This document shows, piece by piece, positions 1 to 10,231 of a DNA stretch of 64,000 nucleotides. The notes beneath the pieces were generated by a model. That model ran no database searches, was not told where the DNA came from, and saw nothing but the letters and a program-made list of their open reading frames with translations. Both the position numbers and the translations under genes were made by a program. Source of the stretch: an uncultured Erythrobacter sp. (GTDB lineage Bacteria; Pseudomonadota; Alphaproteobacteria; Sphingomonadales; Sphingomonadaceae); contig CANLZP010000001.1 in the NCBI GenBank assembly GCA_947495695.1, positions 1,199,069 through 1,263,068 on the forward strand, read 5' to 3'. Positions within the stretch are counted from its first letter, which is position 1, and each line of letters begins with the position of its first letter.

Positions 1-126
1 GGTGGGTTGGAAATCCATAGGAGTAATCCTCTCTTGTCTTGTTTGACTCGGTAAACTTGTTGACTCTCTCGTGGCAGAGAGTGCCGGCTGCGCCAAGCTG
101 TCAGTTTGATGGGCGCCTTATTTCTG

Positions 127-1578
127 TCATTGTGCTGGTGGCGGTTTGCTTGGGGATGGCTGGATCGTGATGCCAGCGGCCAAACGCGCTTCGTGATCTT
201 CGCGGCTGATCGGGAAGCGGCCTAGCCAGAAGGCCGAAACCAGCGCCAAGATGCCCGATACAATCCCGAAATAGATCACCATATCGGTGATGACCGTTGC
301 CGGAACTTGGCCCGGTTGGGCATTATTGGCGAGCTGCGATGCAGCAATGATTTGTCCAGTCACAAATATTCCAAAGCCGGTGGCGCATTTCTGGACCAAC
401 CAATTGCCCGAATAAAACGAGCCTTCGGCCCGCCGTCCGGTGCGCTCCTGAAAGGCCTCTACAATCTCTGCAATCATGGATGATGCCGATATCATCACCA
501 CCACTGCCAAGGCGTTGCCGAAGAACAAGAAGCCATAATAGAGGGCGGTTGATGGCAACGTGCCCGGCGTTGGCCAAAGCCCGGCCAGCAAGAATAGATA
601 GGGTGAAAACAGAATGGCGAACGAACCAATGGCGGCGATGGCGGCGCTTTTGGGTTTGCCCAGATGGCGATGCATCGGCCCCACGATGAAGAACATCAGC
701 ACGACTGAACAGAACAGCACAATCGGATAGGCGATCAATGCTGCCTGATCGAATTGCCACACGAACACATTGACATAGTTCGATATGGAAAAGCTCATCC
801 CTTGCGCGACATAGGCGGCCAAACCGCCGGCTGCGAAGATCAGGAAGGCCTTTTCGCTAAAGGCTTCGAAAATCTCGGCAAATGCACCCTTGAAACTGAA
901 GGGTTCGGGTTTGTGTTGGGGCAAATGCGCCACCAATTTATGCTGGCCCAAGGCTGATCCCAACACCGAAATCGCCATCAGGATCGCGCCGAATATTCCG
1001 AATGAGGCATAGCCATCACGCTGCAGCAATCCGTCTGCGCCCGGCAAAAATACGGTATAGGCCAGCAACATCATCAAAATGCCGCCGCACCAGCCTGACA
1101 GATAGCGATATCGGAACAGCGTTGTGCGCTCGTCATAATCGTTCGTTATCTCGGGCAAGAGCGAGACAGAGGGGACTTCGCAGGCAGACAGCAGGACCCG
1201 CACCACGATGGCGATGCCCAGCAATCCAAAGAAGCTGGGGGCTACTGTGCCAGGGGGTGACCACATCAAAATCCAGGCGAAGGCCAGCGGGATTGGCGCT
1301 GCATAAAGCCACGGCAATCGTCGGCCCCAACGGGTGTAGGTCCGGTCAGACAAATTGCCCAGGATTGGATCGACCACGGCATCCACCAGCAGCGCAATAA
1401 GCAAGGCCAGCGCGACCAGCCCGGCATCCATGCCCAGAACCTGATTGTAATACAGCAGCAGGAAAAAGCTGAAACCGGTGTCTTTCACCCCAAAGGCAAC
1501 TGCGCCAAACCCATGGATCAGCTTGAGCCGCATCGGCATGGGGCCAGCGACAAAGCTCATAGCTTGCCTATCCCGCAA
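127..1578 (-). CDS. MFS transporter, GPH/MelB-like sugar:cation symporter family
   Basis: 483 aa ORF with ~12 hydrophobic segments; 'DPILGNLSDRTYTRWGRRLPWLY' is typical of the GPH family. Confidence 0.85.
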   Translation of the reverse strand: MRDRQAMSFVAGPMPMRLKLIHGFGAVAFGVKDTGFSFFLLLYYNQVLGMDAGLVALALLIALLVDAVVDPILGNLSDRTYTRWGRRLPWLYAAPIPLAFAWILMWSPPGTVAPSFFGLLGIAIVVRVLLSACEVPSVSLLPEITNDYDERTTLFRYRYLSGWCGGILMMLLAYTVFLPGADGLLQRDGYASFGIFGAILMAISVLGSALGQHKLVAHLPQHKPEPFSFKGAFAEIFEAFSEKAFLIFAAGGLAAYVAQGMSFSISNYVNVFVWQFDQAALIAYPIVLFCSVVLMFFIVGPMHRHLGKPKSAAIAAIGSFAILFSPYLFLLAGLWPTPGTLPSTALYYGFLFFGNALAVVVMISASSMIAEIVEAFQERTGRRAEGSFYSGNWLVQKCATGFGIFVTGQIIAASQLANNAQPGQVPATVITDMVIYFGIVSGILALVSAFWLGRFPISREDHEARLAAGITIQPSPSKPPPAQ

Positions 1579-1772
1579 GGGGCGCCCGCGCCGAATCCTG
1601 ACATCAGTCTCTCCAAAAACTTTCTCGCTAGCCTAGGGCAAGCATGGGCTGCGTCAACGGTGGTCTTTGTGACGCTACGGCATGGGGGTCCCTCGTAAAT
1701 CGCCTTGCAGCCGATATGCGAATCACCCTAACGTAAGCGTCAAGCGAACAAGATTTACAGGAGAGTCGACCC

Positions 1773-2960
1773 ATGTCCGAGACAGCTGAGCTGCAAAGCT
1801 TCCGTCAGGAAACGCAAGATTGGTTGCAAGCCAATTGTCCGCCCGAGATGCGCCAACCCGTGCGCGATGAAGAAGATATTTTCTGGGGTGGTCGCAACGC
1901 CGAATTTGCCTCGGACGCGCAAAAGGCTTGGTTCGAAGTCTGCCGTGACAAGGGATACACCGTTCCGGCGTGGCCCACCGAATATGGCGGCGCTGGCCTC
2001 AACCCGGCACAGGCAAAGATCCTGAGGCAGGAAATGAACCGCATTGGCGCTCGCCCTCCACTTTCGAGCTTTGGCATTTGGATGCTTGGCCCAGCTTTGC
2101 TGCACTTTGGCACCGAAGGCCAAAAGAAGCGCTTCCTCAATGAAATAGCGCGCGGAGAAATCCGCTGGTGCCAAGGCTATTCGGAACCCGGGAGCGGTTC
2201 TGACCTGGTGTCGATGCAGACCTTTGGCGAAGACAAGGGCGATCATTGGGTGGTCAATGGCCAGAAAATCTGGACCTCTTACGCTGACAAGGCTGACTGG
2301 ATTTTCTGTCTGGTGCGGACCGATAAGGACAGCAAATACCAGGGCATCACCTTCATGCTGTTTGATATGCATGCCGGCGGCGTAACCACCAAGCCGATTA
2401 AGTTGATCAGTGGCAACAGCCCGTTTTGCGAAACCTTCTTTGATGATGCCAGCGTGCCTAAAAGCTATGGCGATGATTGCGCCGGATATGTCGGCGAGAT
2501 CAACCGCGGCTGGGATGTTGCGAAATATCTGCTGGGCCACGAGCGCGAGATGATTTCTGGCGCCGATGGCGGCAACACCGGCACGCTGGGCGCGGCCATG
2601 TCACGCCACGCGGGAGAGCTCGATCCGATTTTGCGCGCAGACCTGGCTGACTTCGATGTCGATGCGCTGGCCTATGGCTGCATGGGTGAGAAATTCCTTG
2701 ATGAAATCAAGGTCGGCAAGGCGCATCCGGCCCAGCCGAACATGATGAAATATGCCGGGACCGAGCTGAACAAGCGTCGTCACGAATTGATGATGAGTGC
2801 GGGTGGATCGCGCAGTCTTGAGTGGGACAGCGAAGAAACCCGTGGCGGCAAGCCATCGCGCAATTGGCTGCGAACCAAGGCAAACTCGATCGAAGGTGGC
2901 ACCAGCGAAGTCATGCTGAATGTCATCTCCAAACGCATTTTGGATTTGCCCGGCGCTTAA
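1773..2960 (+). CDS. acyl-CoA dehydrogenase family protein (pair member A)
   Basis: 395 aa; 'RWCQGYSEPGSGSDLVSMQT', C-terminal 'SIEGGTSEVMLNVISKRIL'; SD GGAGAG upstream. Confidence 0.92.
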   Translation: MSETAELQSFRQETQDWLQANCPPEMRQPVRDEEDIFWGGRNAEFASDAQKAWFEVCRDKGYTVPAWPTEYGGAGLNPAQAKILRQEMNRIGARPPLSSFGIWMLGPALLHFGTEGQKKRFLNEIARGEIRWCQGYSEPGSGSDLVSMQTFGEDKGDHWVVNGQKIWTSYADKADWIFCLVRTDKDSKYQGITFMLFDMHAGGVTTKPIKLISGNSPFCETFFDDASVPKSYGDDCAGYVGEINRGWDVAKYLLGHEREMISGADGGNTGTLGAAMSRHAGELDPILRADLADFDVDALAYGCMGEKFLDEIKVGKAHPAQPNMMKYAGTELNKRRHELMMSAGGSRSLEWDSEETRGGKPSRNWLRTKANSIEGGTSEVMLNVISKRILDLPGA

Positions 2961-3035
2961 CGCGCGGCCGCTGCCTTGCTCCGTTTCACGCGCCCACGGG
3001 CGCAGTCAAAAATTTCAAGAATGGGATGAATATCC

Positions 3036-4175
3036 ATGCCCCTATATCACGATGAAGATCAGGCGATGCTCGCCGACACAGCCGCGCAATTCATGGCCGA
3101 TGAAGGTGCCATTGCGAAACAATTGCGCCATTTCCGCGACCGCGATTGCCCCGATGGATTTGGCCATGCATTGTGGAGCCAATTTGCAGAAATGGGCTTT
3201 ACCGGCATGCTGGTGGCCGAAGAAGATGGTGGATTGGGCATGGGCCATGTCGAAGCTGGCATCGTGCTGGAGGAGATCGGCCGCAATCTGACGCCGTCGC
3301 CCTTCCTGACTAGCTCTATTATCACAGCAACGGCCCTGGCTGGAGCGGATGACAATCTGCGCGGACGCTATCTGCCGGGCTTGATCTCGGGCGAGAGCGT
3401 TTTTGCGGTCGCCATCGATGAAGGGGCCAAGCATCGCCCCGAACGGGTCGCCACCAAGGCAGAACGCTCGGGCAATGGCTTCAAGCTGTCGGGCAAAAAA
3501 GACTTTGTAGTCCAGGCTGTGGCAGCCGACATGATCGTCGTGTCCGCGCGCACTTCAGGCTCGGATGCCGATGGAGATGGCATTACCTTGTTTGCGGTGC
3601 CCAAGGATGCCGCGAATATGACGCAGGACCCGGTTCGTCTGGTCGATAGCTCAATGGCTTCGCACATCACTTTTGACGGGGTTGAACTGGATGGTGATGC
3701 CGTCATTGGCGAGGTTGATGGTGGCCGCGCTATCCTCAACACAATGCTGATGGCAGGCCGGGTTGGCTCTGCTGCAGAGGGTGTGGGTGTTGCCCGCGGC
3801 GCGATGGACATGACGGTAGAATATCTCAAACAGCGCAAGCAATTTGGTAAGCTGATCGGCGAGTTTCAGGCCCTGCAGCATCGTGCTGCACACCTTTATT
3901 CCGAGGTGGAGATTGCCCGCGCTGCTGTGATCAAAGCCCAGCAATTGCTTGACGGTGGTAGCGAGAAAGCAGACCTTATGAGCTCGGTTGCGAAGGCGAA
4001 AGTCGCCAAAACAGCCGGGCTGGCGGTGCGCGAAGGCGTGCAAATGCATGGCGGTATTGGCATGACCGATGAATATGACATCGGACTGTTTATGAAGCGC
4101 GATCGGGCGCTGCAGGAATTCATGGGCGATGCCTATTATCACACCAACCGCGTGGCCGAATTGAGCGGGTACTAA
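3036..4175 (+). CDS. acyl-CoA dehydrogenase family protein (pair member B)
   Basis: 379 aa; 'YLKQRKQFGKLIGEFQALQH', 'VQMHGGIGMTDEYDIGLFMKR'. Confidence 0.92.
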   Translation: MPLYHDEDQAMLADTAAQFMADEGAIAKQLRHFRDRDCPDGFGHALWSQFAEMGFTGMLVAEEDGGLGMGHVEAGIVLEEIGRNLTPSPFLTSSIITATALAGADDNLRGRYLPGLISGESVFAVAIDEGAKHRPERVATKAERSGNGFKLSGKKDFVVQAVAADMIVVSARTSGSDADGDGITLFAVPKDAANMTQDPVRLVDSSMASHITFDGVELDGDAVIGEVDGGRAILNTMLMAGRVGSAAEGVGVARGAMDMTVEYLKQRKQFGKLIGEFQALQHRAAHLYSEVEIARAAVIKAQQLLDGGSEKADLMSSVAKAKVAKTAGLAVREGVQMHGGIGMTDEYDIGLFMKRDRALQEFMGDAYYHTNRVAELSGY

Positions 4176-4187
4176 GAGGAAATCACG

Positions 4188-4997
4188 ATGGATCTGAATT
4201 CACTTTTCGGCCTTGATGGCCGTATCGCTTTGGTCACTGGTGGTTCGCGCGGGATCGGCAAGATGTTTGTCGAAGGCCTGCTCGCGGCTGGCTGCGCTCG
4301 GGTCTATATCTCGGCGCGCAAGATCGAGCAGATGGATGCGACCATCGCCGAATTTGGCGAGGACAAAGTCATCGGCATTCAGGCTGACCTGAGCCAGATG
4401 GACGGTATGCAGCATGTTGCTGACGAAATCGCAAAGCGCGAAGACAAACTGGATATCTTGATCAACAATGCGGGTGCCGCTTGGGGGCAGGACTATCTGG
4501 AATTCAGCGAGGCGGGTTGGCATCGGACAATGGATCTGAACGTCAAAACGCCTTTCTTCCTCACCCAAAAGCTGCACGGATTGTTGACCGCTGCTGCCAC
4601 CGAGGCTCGTCCGGCCAAGGTGATCCATGTATCGTCGATTGACGGACAACGGATCAACCCGTGGGAAACCTACGCTTATCAAGCGTCCAAAGCGGGCGTT
4701 ATTCAATTGACGCGGCGCATGGCTGCGCGACTGATCAAGGATCACATCGTGGTCACAACAATTGCACCGGGTGCGTTTGTCAGCGAGATGAATCAAGCGG
4801 CCAAACATGCGCCCGACGCTTCTGCTGCTAATATTCCCGCCAAGCGAATCGGTACGGCCGAAGATATGGCCGCTGCAGCGATTTATCTGTGCAGCCGCGC
4901 AGGCGATTATGTGGTGGGCGAAACGCTGACCGTTGATGGCGGCATTGTGAACGCACTGCTGCCCAATCTGTTCAACGATCCATCGGGCAAAGGTTGA
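4188..4997 (+). CDS. SDR family oxidoreductase
   Basis: Rossmann 'TGGSRGIGK', 'NNAG', 'YAYQASKAGV' catalytic motif. Confidence 0.92.
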   Translation: MDLNSLFGLDGRIALVTGGSRGIGKMFVEGLLAAGCARVYISARKIEQMDATIAEFGEDKVIGIQADLSQMDGMQHVADEIAKREDKLDILINNAGAAWGQDYLEFSEAGWHRTMDLNVKTPFFLTQKLHGLLTAAATEARPAKVIHVSSIDGQRINPWETYAYQASKAGVIQLTRRMAARLIKDHIVVTTIAPGAFVSEMNQAAKHAPDASAANIPAKRIGTAEDMAAAAIYLCSRAGDYVVGETLTVDGGIVNALLPNLFNDPSGKG

Positions 4998-5019
4998 TTA
5001 TCACTCTATAGGAGGGAGC

Positions 5020-5214
5020 ATGGAAATAGGTCTGAAAGTGCTGGTGAAGCTGCTGCCGTTGATATTCGGCATTGGCTTTCTGGCCCCTGTGATTGCTTCG
5101 GCCTTGGTAGCGCTGGAGATTACCGCGCCATTGGGCCTTTCTCCGCTCCACTTCGGATTGCTGATCGGCGGGGCTTGGGGTCTGATCGCGACCATCACGG
5201 GGCGTTGGCTATGA
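5020..5214 (+). CDS. small hydrophobic membrane protein, function unknown
   Basis: 64 aa, two hydrophobic stretches, SD GGAGGGAG upstream; overlaps next start by ATGA. Confidence 0.6.
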   Translation: MEIGLKVLVKLLPLIFGIGFLAPVIASALVALEITAPLGLSPLHFGLLIGGAWGLIATITGRWL

Positions 5215-6098
5215 CTCAGGCTATCGGAACGACTATTCCCGATGATCTCAGCCAGCTGAGCAATGCTGAATTGCGCCGGTTGGAATTGAATATTGCGCGC
5301 AAATATTCGGGCAAGGTGCCTTGGGGCATTGTCGCTTGGGCGTTTGGCAATCTGGCCTTCTGGCTAGCGCTGTGGCCGCTGGTGCTATTGGACATTATCC
5401 CGCTGTGGCTCGGCTTTGTCTTGTCGACCATAAGCCTCAGTCTGGTTTATCTACCCACCCATGATGCACAGCATTACATTATCGGAAGGCCAGGTACGCG
5501 ATTGCATTGGCTGAACGAGCTGCTGGGCCACGCGACGACCTGGATGGTTGGTACCCCATTCGAAGTTTACCGAATTTCGCATCTCGACCACCATCGCCAT
5601 ACCAATGATCCCGAGCGTGATGTCGACATCACCACTCAAGCCGAGGGACCGTGGCAGGCCCTATGGTCAACCATCCGGCAGAGACAGCCCGATTCCAAGC
5701 GGGCATCGGATTATATGGCATCGCTGGAACGGGCCGGGCGTCCCGATCTGATCTTGCTCAGCTTGATCTATAAGCTGGCGCAGGTGGCTATTTTGATCGG
5801 ATTGGCATGGAGCGGTTATGCTCTGGAGGCTTTCTTGCTGTGGTGGCTGCCCATGCAGTTCGCCATGACCTATCTGGTGTTCTTTCTCAGCTGGGCTCCG
5901 CACAGTCCGGGAATGGAAGCGGGCCGTTATCGCGACACCAAGAACTGGCGGTCCAAAGTTGGCAATGTGCTATCGATGGGGATGCAATATCACATCGTCC
6001 ACCACCTGCACCCTTATATCCCCTTGATGGATACGCCCGCCGCCTATCGCGAGCTGCGCCCCATATTGAAGGCACGCGGTTGTAAGCTGGAAATGTAG
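5211..6098 (+). CDS. fatty acid desaturase / carotenoid hydroxylase-ketolase superfamily protein
   Basis: His boxes 'HDAQH', 'HLDHHRH', 'HIVHHLHP'; start moved from 5175 to ATG 5211 (ATGA overlap with upstream ORF). Confidence 0.85.
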   Translation: MTQAIGTTIPDDLSQLSNAELRRLELNIARKYSGKVPWGIVAWAFGNLAFWLALWPLVLLDIIPLWLGFVLSTISLSLVYLPTHDAQHYIIGRPGTRLHWLNELLGHATTWMVGTPFEVYRISHLDHHRHTNDPERDVDITTQAEGPWQALWSTIRQRQPDSKRASDYMASLERAGRPDLILLSLIYKLAQVAILIGLAWSGYALEAFLLWWLPMQFAMTYLVFFLSWAPHSPGMEAGRYRDTKNWRSKVGNVLSMGMQYHIVHHLHPYIPLMDTPAAYRELRPILKARGCKLEM

Positions 6099-6140
6099 GC
6101 GCAGGGTTTAGCCGCACAGGCGGGGCGAGGTGCTAAGGAG

Positions 6141-6776
6141 CTATTCCGTCAACTCGCGCACAAAAGGTATCAGACCGGTTTGACGGGTCCGTCGCATACG
6201 TTCGGCATGCAGGATTTCGCGTACTTTGGCGAAACATGTGTCCAAATCGTCATTGACCACAACATAGTCATATTCCGCCCAATGGCTGATCTCGCCTTTG
6301 GCGCGTTCCATCCGGCTATCGATCACGTCATCTTCGTCTTGCGCGCGCGAAATCAATCTGCGACGCAACTCATCGATGCTGGGAGGTAGGATAAACACGC
6401 TGACCACGTCCTGCTGATCCTTTTGATAGAGCTGCTGCGTGCCCTGCCAATCGATATCGAACATGAAATCCTGACCATCCTTCAGTGCATTACGGATGAT
6501 CCCCTTGGGCGTCCCGTAACGGTGCCCGAAGACCGGCGCCCATTCGTAAAAATCATCATCTTCGATCATTTGGTCGAACTTCTCGTCATCGACGAAATAA
6601 TAGTGAACGCCGTCCTCTTCGCCCGGCCGCTTGGGCCGGGTGGTGACAGATACGGACAGCTTTATCTCATTGTCAGCGTCGAGAATTTTGCGCGAGATGG
6701 TGGTCTTGCCGGCCCCAGAAGGGGACGACAGGATGAACATTAGTCCGCGTCTGTGCAGTTGGTCTTGATCGGCCAT
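6141..6776 (-). CDS. gmk: guanylate kinase
   Basis: 'LSSPSGAGKTTISRKIL', 'VSVTTRPKRPGEEDGVHYYFV'. Confidence 0.97.
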   Translation of the reverse strand: MADQDQLHRRGLMFILSSPSGAGKTTISRKILDADNEIKLSVSVTTRPKRPGEEDGVHYYFVDDEKFDQMIEDDDFYEWAPVFGHRYGTPKGIIRNALKDGQDFMFDIDWQGTQQLYQKDQQDVVSVFILPPSIDELRRRLISRAQDEDDVIDSRMERAKGEISHWAEYDYVVVNDDLDTCFAKVREILHAERMRRTRQTGLIPFVRELTE

Positions 6777-6832
6777 GCACGCTGTTGGCGCAAAGCGGGG
6801 GCTATAATCAAGGGTGCAGGACCGAACTCTGC

Positions 6833-7231
6833 CTATTTTTCCTCGTTAGCGGTAGGATCGGCTGGCACAATCTCGGGCGCGTCTCCGGAATTGTTCACCC
6901 GGCGCGACTTGCCGCGATCATACAGCGTTTTGGCCAGCAATCCGCCGCCCACCAACAACGCACCGGGTACTGATCGTGTGGCAAGTTTGGACAATCCGTA
7001 CAGCGCTAGCGTGGACAAGATCGTGTGGTCATTGGCCAATTTGCGCGCTTTTTCGCGGCTATAGCCGGTTCTCAGGACGCTCTTATGCAAGGTCTGGCGC
7101 GTCATGCGGGTGACACCGCGCACCACCAAATCAGCGATCAACAGATTGGTGGCAGGATTAGTGCTGGGGCCGGGCATACGCTCGGACTGGGTCTCGATTG
7201 CAGTATCGGTGTCAGCGTCGTTCAAAGGCAA
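6833..7231 (-). CDS. hypothetical protein
   Basis: 132 aa ORF, glycine-rich hydrophobic segment, downstream of sspB on same strand. Confidence 0.6.
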   Translation of the reverse strand: MPLNDADTDTAIETQSERMPGPSTNPATNLLIADLVVRGVTRMTRQTLHKSVLRTGYSREKARKLANDHTILSTLALYGLSKLATRSVPGALLVGGGLLAKTLYDRGKSRRVNNSGDAPEIVPADPTANEEK

Positions 7232-7276
7232 TGTGATCTCCAGGGTCTCGCCCCCAAGATATCGGACGAGCTTGTT

Positions 7277-7780
7277 TTAATCCTTGCGGCCGAAATCGAC
7301 CGTGACGACGTTCGAGCCGTCTTCTGCTCCTTCAACGCCTGCATTGTCTGGCTGTTCCGGAGAATCATTTTGTGCATCGTCATGCGCTTCTGGCGCCATA
7401 TCGGCCACGGTCGCCTGAAACTGCAGGCCAAAGTCCACCGCCGGATCCACAAATGCGGTGATCGCCGCAAAGGGAATGGAGAGAGAGGAGGGGATCTGGT
7501 TGAAGCTGAGCCCTACCGAAAATCCGTCATCGCGCACTTCCAAATCCCAGAATTTGTTCTGCAAAACGATAGTCATTTCATCGGGGAAACGCTCACGCAG
7601 ATGGGGCGGGATGGACACGCCGGGCGCGCCTGTTTTGAAGGTGATGTAAAAGTGGTGGTTGCCGGGCAGCTCGCTGCCGCTTTGGACAATCTCGCCCAGC
7701 ACCCGCGCGACCACAGCGCGCAAGGCTTCTTGCACGATTTCGTCATAGGGGATCAGGCTGTCTGGCGTATCATCACTCAT
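7277..7780 (-). CDS. sspB: SspB-family ClpXP adaptor (stringent starvation protein B-like)
   Basis: 'IPYDEIVQEALR..VLGEIV', 'HFYITFKTGAPGVSIP..LRERFPDEMTIVLQNKFWDL' matches alphaproteobacterial SspB. Confidence 0.88.
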   Translation of the reverse strand: MSDDTPDSLIPYDEIVQEALRAVVARVLGEIVQSGSELPGNHHFYITFKTGAPGVSIPPHLRERFPDEMTIVLQNKFWDLEVRDDGFSVGLSFNQIPSSLSIPFAAITAFVDPAVDFGLQFQATVADMAPEAHDDAQNDSPEQPDNAGVEGAEDGSNVVTVDFGRKD

Positions 7781-7899
7781 TGCAAGTGCTAGGTGGCGAT
7801 CCCATTGGCGTGGGTCAAGCGGTTATCGCGTCTTAATCCCGCAATTTGCTGCGATGCACCAATGCTTGCGCATGGCGACAGGGAAACTATAGCCCCCTT

Positions 7900-8493
7900 A
7901 TGCGAAACGCCCGTATCGAGAGAAAAACCGCCGAAACCGCGATTGAGGTTGTCGTAAACCTCGACGGGAATGGCACCTATGACATTTCGACAGGGATCGG
8001 CTTCCTTGACCATATGGTCGAGCAATTTTCCAAGCATTCTCTGATTGATGTGACGATGAGGGTGGATGGCGATCTGCATGTTGATCAGCATCACACCACT
8101 GAAGACAGCGCCTTGGCGCTGGGTCAGGCGCTGGCGCAGGCCTTGGGCGATAAGGCCGGGATTGGCCGTTATGGCGCTGCCTATTCTCCGATGGATGAGA
8201 CTTTGGCGCGTGTGGCGCTGGATATTTCCGGTCGGCCGTATCTGGTGTGGAAAGCCGGATTCACTCAGGAAAAACTGGGTGAATGGGACACCGAACTGAT
8301 CGAGCATTGGTTCCATTCTGTGGCGCAAACAGCCGGTATCACGCTGCATATCGAACTGCTGTATGGCACCAATAATCACCACATATGCGAAAGCATTTAC
8401 AAGGGCTTCGCTCGCGCTATGCGCATTGCGGTGGAAAGCGATCCGCGCAAAGGCGGCGCTATTCCCAGCACCAAGGGGCAGCTGGGTGGGTAG
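7900..8493 (+). CDS. hisB: imidazoleglycerol-phosphate dehydratase
   Basis: '[16 protein letters not shown]', '[21 protein letters not shown]', '[18 protein letters not shown]'; start trimmed to ATG 7900. Confidence 0.96.
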   Translation: MRNARIERKTAETAIEVVVNLDGNGTYDISTGIGFLDHMVEQFSKHSLIDVTMRVDGDLHVDQHHTTEDSALALGQALAQALGDKAGIGRYGAAYSPMDETLARVALDISGRPYLVWKAGFTQEKLGEWDTELIEHWFHSVAQTAGITLHIELLYGTNNHHICESIYKGFARAMRIAVESDPRKGGAIPSTKGQLGG

Positions 8494-9112
8494 CGGAGTT
8501 GCGCTGATCGATTATGGCGCAGGCAATTTGCACTCTGTTCACAATGCGCTGAAAGCCGTCGGGGCCGATGTTACGGTCACCCAAGACCCCGAAATCGTGC
8601 GCACAGCAGACCGGATCGTATTGCCCGGGGTTGGCTCATACAAATCATGCGCTGATGGATTGCGCGGTTTGATCGGTATGGTCGATGCGTTGGAGCAGCG
8701 CGTGCGGGTCGAGGCGGTGCCGTTCCTGGGCATTTGCGTGGGCATGCAATTGCTGGCCGATCGCGGATTGGAGCATGGCGAGACATTGGGATTGGGCTGG
8801 ATCGGCGGCGATGTTCGGCTGATCGAGAGCCAAGATCCGTCCATCAAAGTGCCGCATATGGGCTGGAATGACGTGGCCTTGCTGCCGCATGTCGGCACCC
8901 ATCCCTTAATCGAAGCGGGCGAGGCCTATTTTCTCCATTCCTATCATTTTGCAGCGCATGATCCGCAGCATATTTGCGCGATGACCGATCACGGACAAGG
9001 CCTGGTTGCGGCAGTTGCCAGCGAAACTGTGGTAGGGGTGCAATTTCATCCTGAGAAGAGCCAGTCTTATGGGTTGGAGATGCTCTCTCGATTTCTGGAG
9101 TGGAAGCCGTGA
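8486..9112 (+). CDS. hisH: imidazole glycerol phosphate synthase, glutamine amidotransferase subunit
   Basis: '[16 protein letters not shown]', '[11 protein letters not shown]', '[10 protein letters not shown]'; GTG start 8486 overlaps hisB end. Confidence 0.95.
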   Translation: MGSGVALIDYGAGNLHSVHNALKAVGADVTVTQDPEIVRTADRIVLPGVGSYKSCADGLRGLIGMVDALEQRVRVEAVPFLGICVGMQLLADRGLEHGETLGLGWIGGDVRLIESQDPSIKVPHMGWNDVALLPHVGTHPLIEAGEAYFLHSYHFAAHDPQHICAMTDHGQGLVAAVASETVVGVQFHPEKSQSYGLEMLSRFLEWKP

Positions 9113-9837
9113 TTGTTTTTCCAGCGATTGATCTGAAGGGTGGCGAAGTCGTCCGACTGGCAGAAGGCGATATGGACCGAGCCACCGTTTATGGTGACAA
9201 TCCGGCTGCCCAAGCGATGATCTTTGCCGATGCAGGTGCGCAGCATCTGCATGTGGTCGATCTGGACGGCAGCTTTGCGGGACGCACGGAAAATCGCGCT
9301 GCGGTTGAGGCGATCATCGAGGCCTTTCCTGGCTATGTGCAATTGGGCGGCGGCATACGCGATGCGGCAGCGGTTGAAGGTTGGTTCAATCTGGGCGTGG
9401 CTCGGGTGGTGATGGGCTCCGCCGCGCTGAAAAACCCCGATTTCGTCAAAGAGATGGCACGCGAATGGGAAGGCGGCATCGTGGTGGCGGTGGATGCCAA
9501 GGACGGGATGGTTGCAACCGAGGGTTGGGCCGATGTGTCCGATGTACCGGTGGTCGATTTGGCCCGCCGGTTTGAAGATGCGGGCGTTGCCAGCCTACTG
9601 TTCACCGATATTGGCCGCGACGGATTGCTGAAAGGCGTCAATATCGATGCAACGCTGGATCTGGCGCGCCGGGTGGATATTCCCGTGATTGCCAGCGGCG
9701 GAGTGAAGGGATTGGATGACATTCACATCCTCTCGGTCAACGCGCATGAGGGGATCGAGGGCGTGATTACGGGCCGCGCTTTGTATGAAGGGCGGCTAGA
9801 TCTGGCTGCCGCCATTGCGATGGGTGCGAGGGAGTAA
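9100..9837 (+). CDS. hisA: 1-(5-phosphoribosyl)-5-[(5-phosphoribosylamino)methylideneamino]imidazole-4-carboxamide isomerase
   Basis: 'FPAIDLKGGEVVRL', 'LGGGIRDAAAVEGW', 'IASGGVKGLDDI'; start GTG 9100 or GTG 9109. Confidence 0.95.
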   Translation: MEAVIVFPAIDLKGGEVVRLAEGDMDRATVYGDNPAAQAMIFADAGAQHLHVVDLDGSFAGRTENRAAVEAIIEAFPGYVQLGGGIRDAAAVEGWFNLGVARVVMGSAALKNPDFVKEMAREWEGGIVVAVDAKDGMVATEGWADVSDVPVVDLARRFEDAGVASLLFTDIGRDGLLKGVNIDATLDLARRVDIPVIASGGVKGLDDIHILSVNAHEGIEGVITGRALYEGRLDLAAAIAMGARE

Positions 9838-9841
9838 GAGC

Positions 9842-10231
9842 ATGTTTGGTTGGCTAAAGAAGAAAATCGCTGAAAGCCCGAGCATGGTTGTGGTTGGCGA
9901 AGGGGTCCTCAAAACGCATGATGTCGAGGCGAGATTTCGCGATGCTGCGCCGAATTCAAAACGCTTTTTTGGTAAGCTAAAGCAAAGCCGGTGGAGCGAT
10001 GGACAAGAACGTTTCAGTCTGCGTTTGCGCGACCTTTCCAGCGAACATGATGGAAAGTTGCGCCTGTACCGCGATGCCGATCAGGTGTCGGAATTTGATC
10101 TGACAGGCAGCGCGATTGAGTTTCGTTGGAAGGGGATGAGCAGCGATGCCATCCCCAAGTTCGAAATTGGCGACAAGCTGCGAATTGATGTGGGCTCCAT
10201 GAGCATCACTGCGACGGTGGAACCCGACTGA
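9842..10231 (+). CDS. hypothetical protein interposed between hisA and hisF
   Basis: 129 aa from ATG 9842; stop overlaps hisF ATG. Confidence 0.7.
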   Translation: MFGWLKKKIAESPSMVVVGEGVLKTHDVEARFRDAAPNSKRFFGKLKQSRWSDGQERFSLRLRDLSSEHDGKLRLYRDADQVSEFDLTGSAIEFRWKGMSSDAIPKFEIGDKLRIDVGSMSITATVEPD

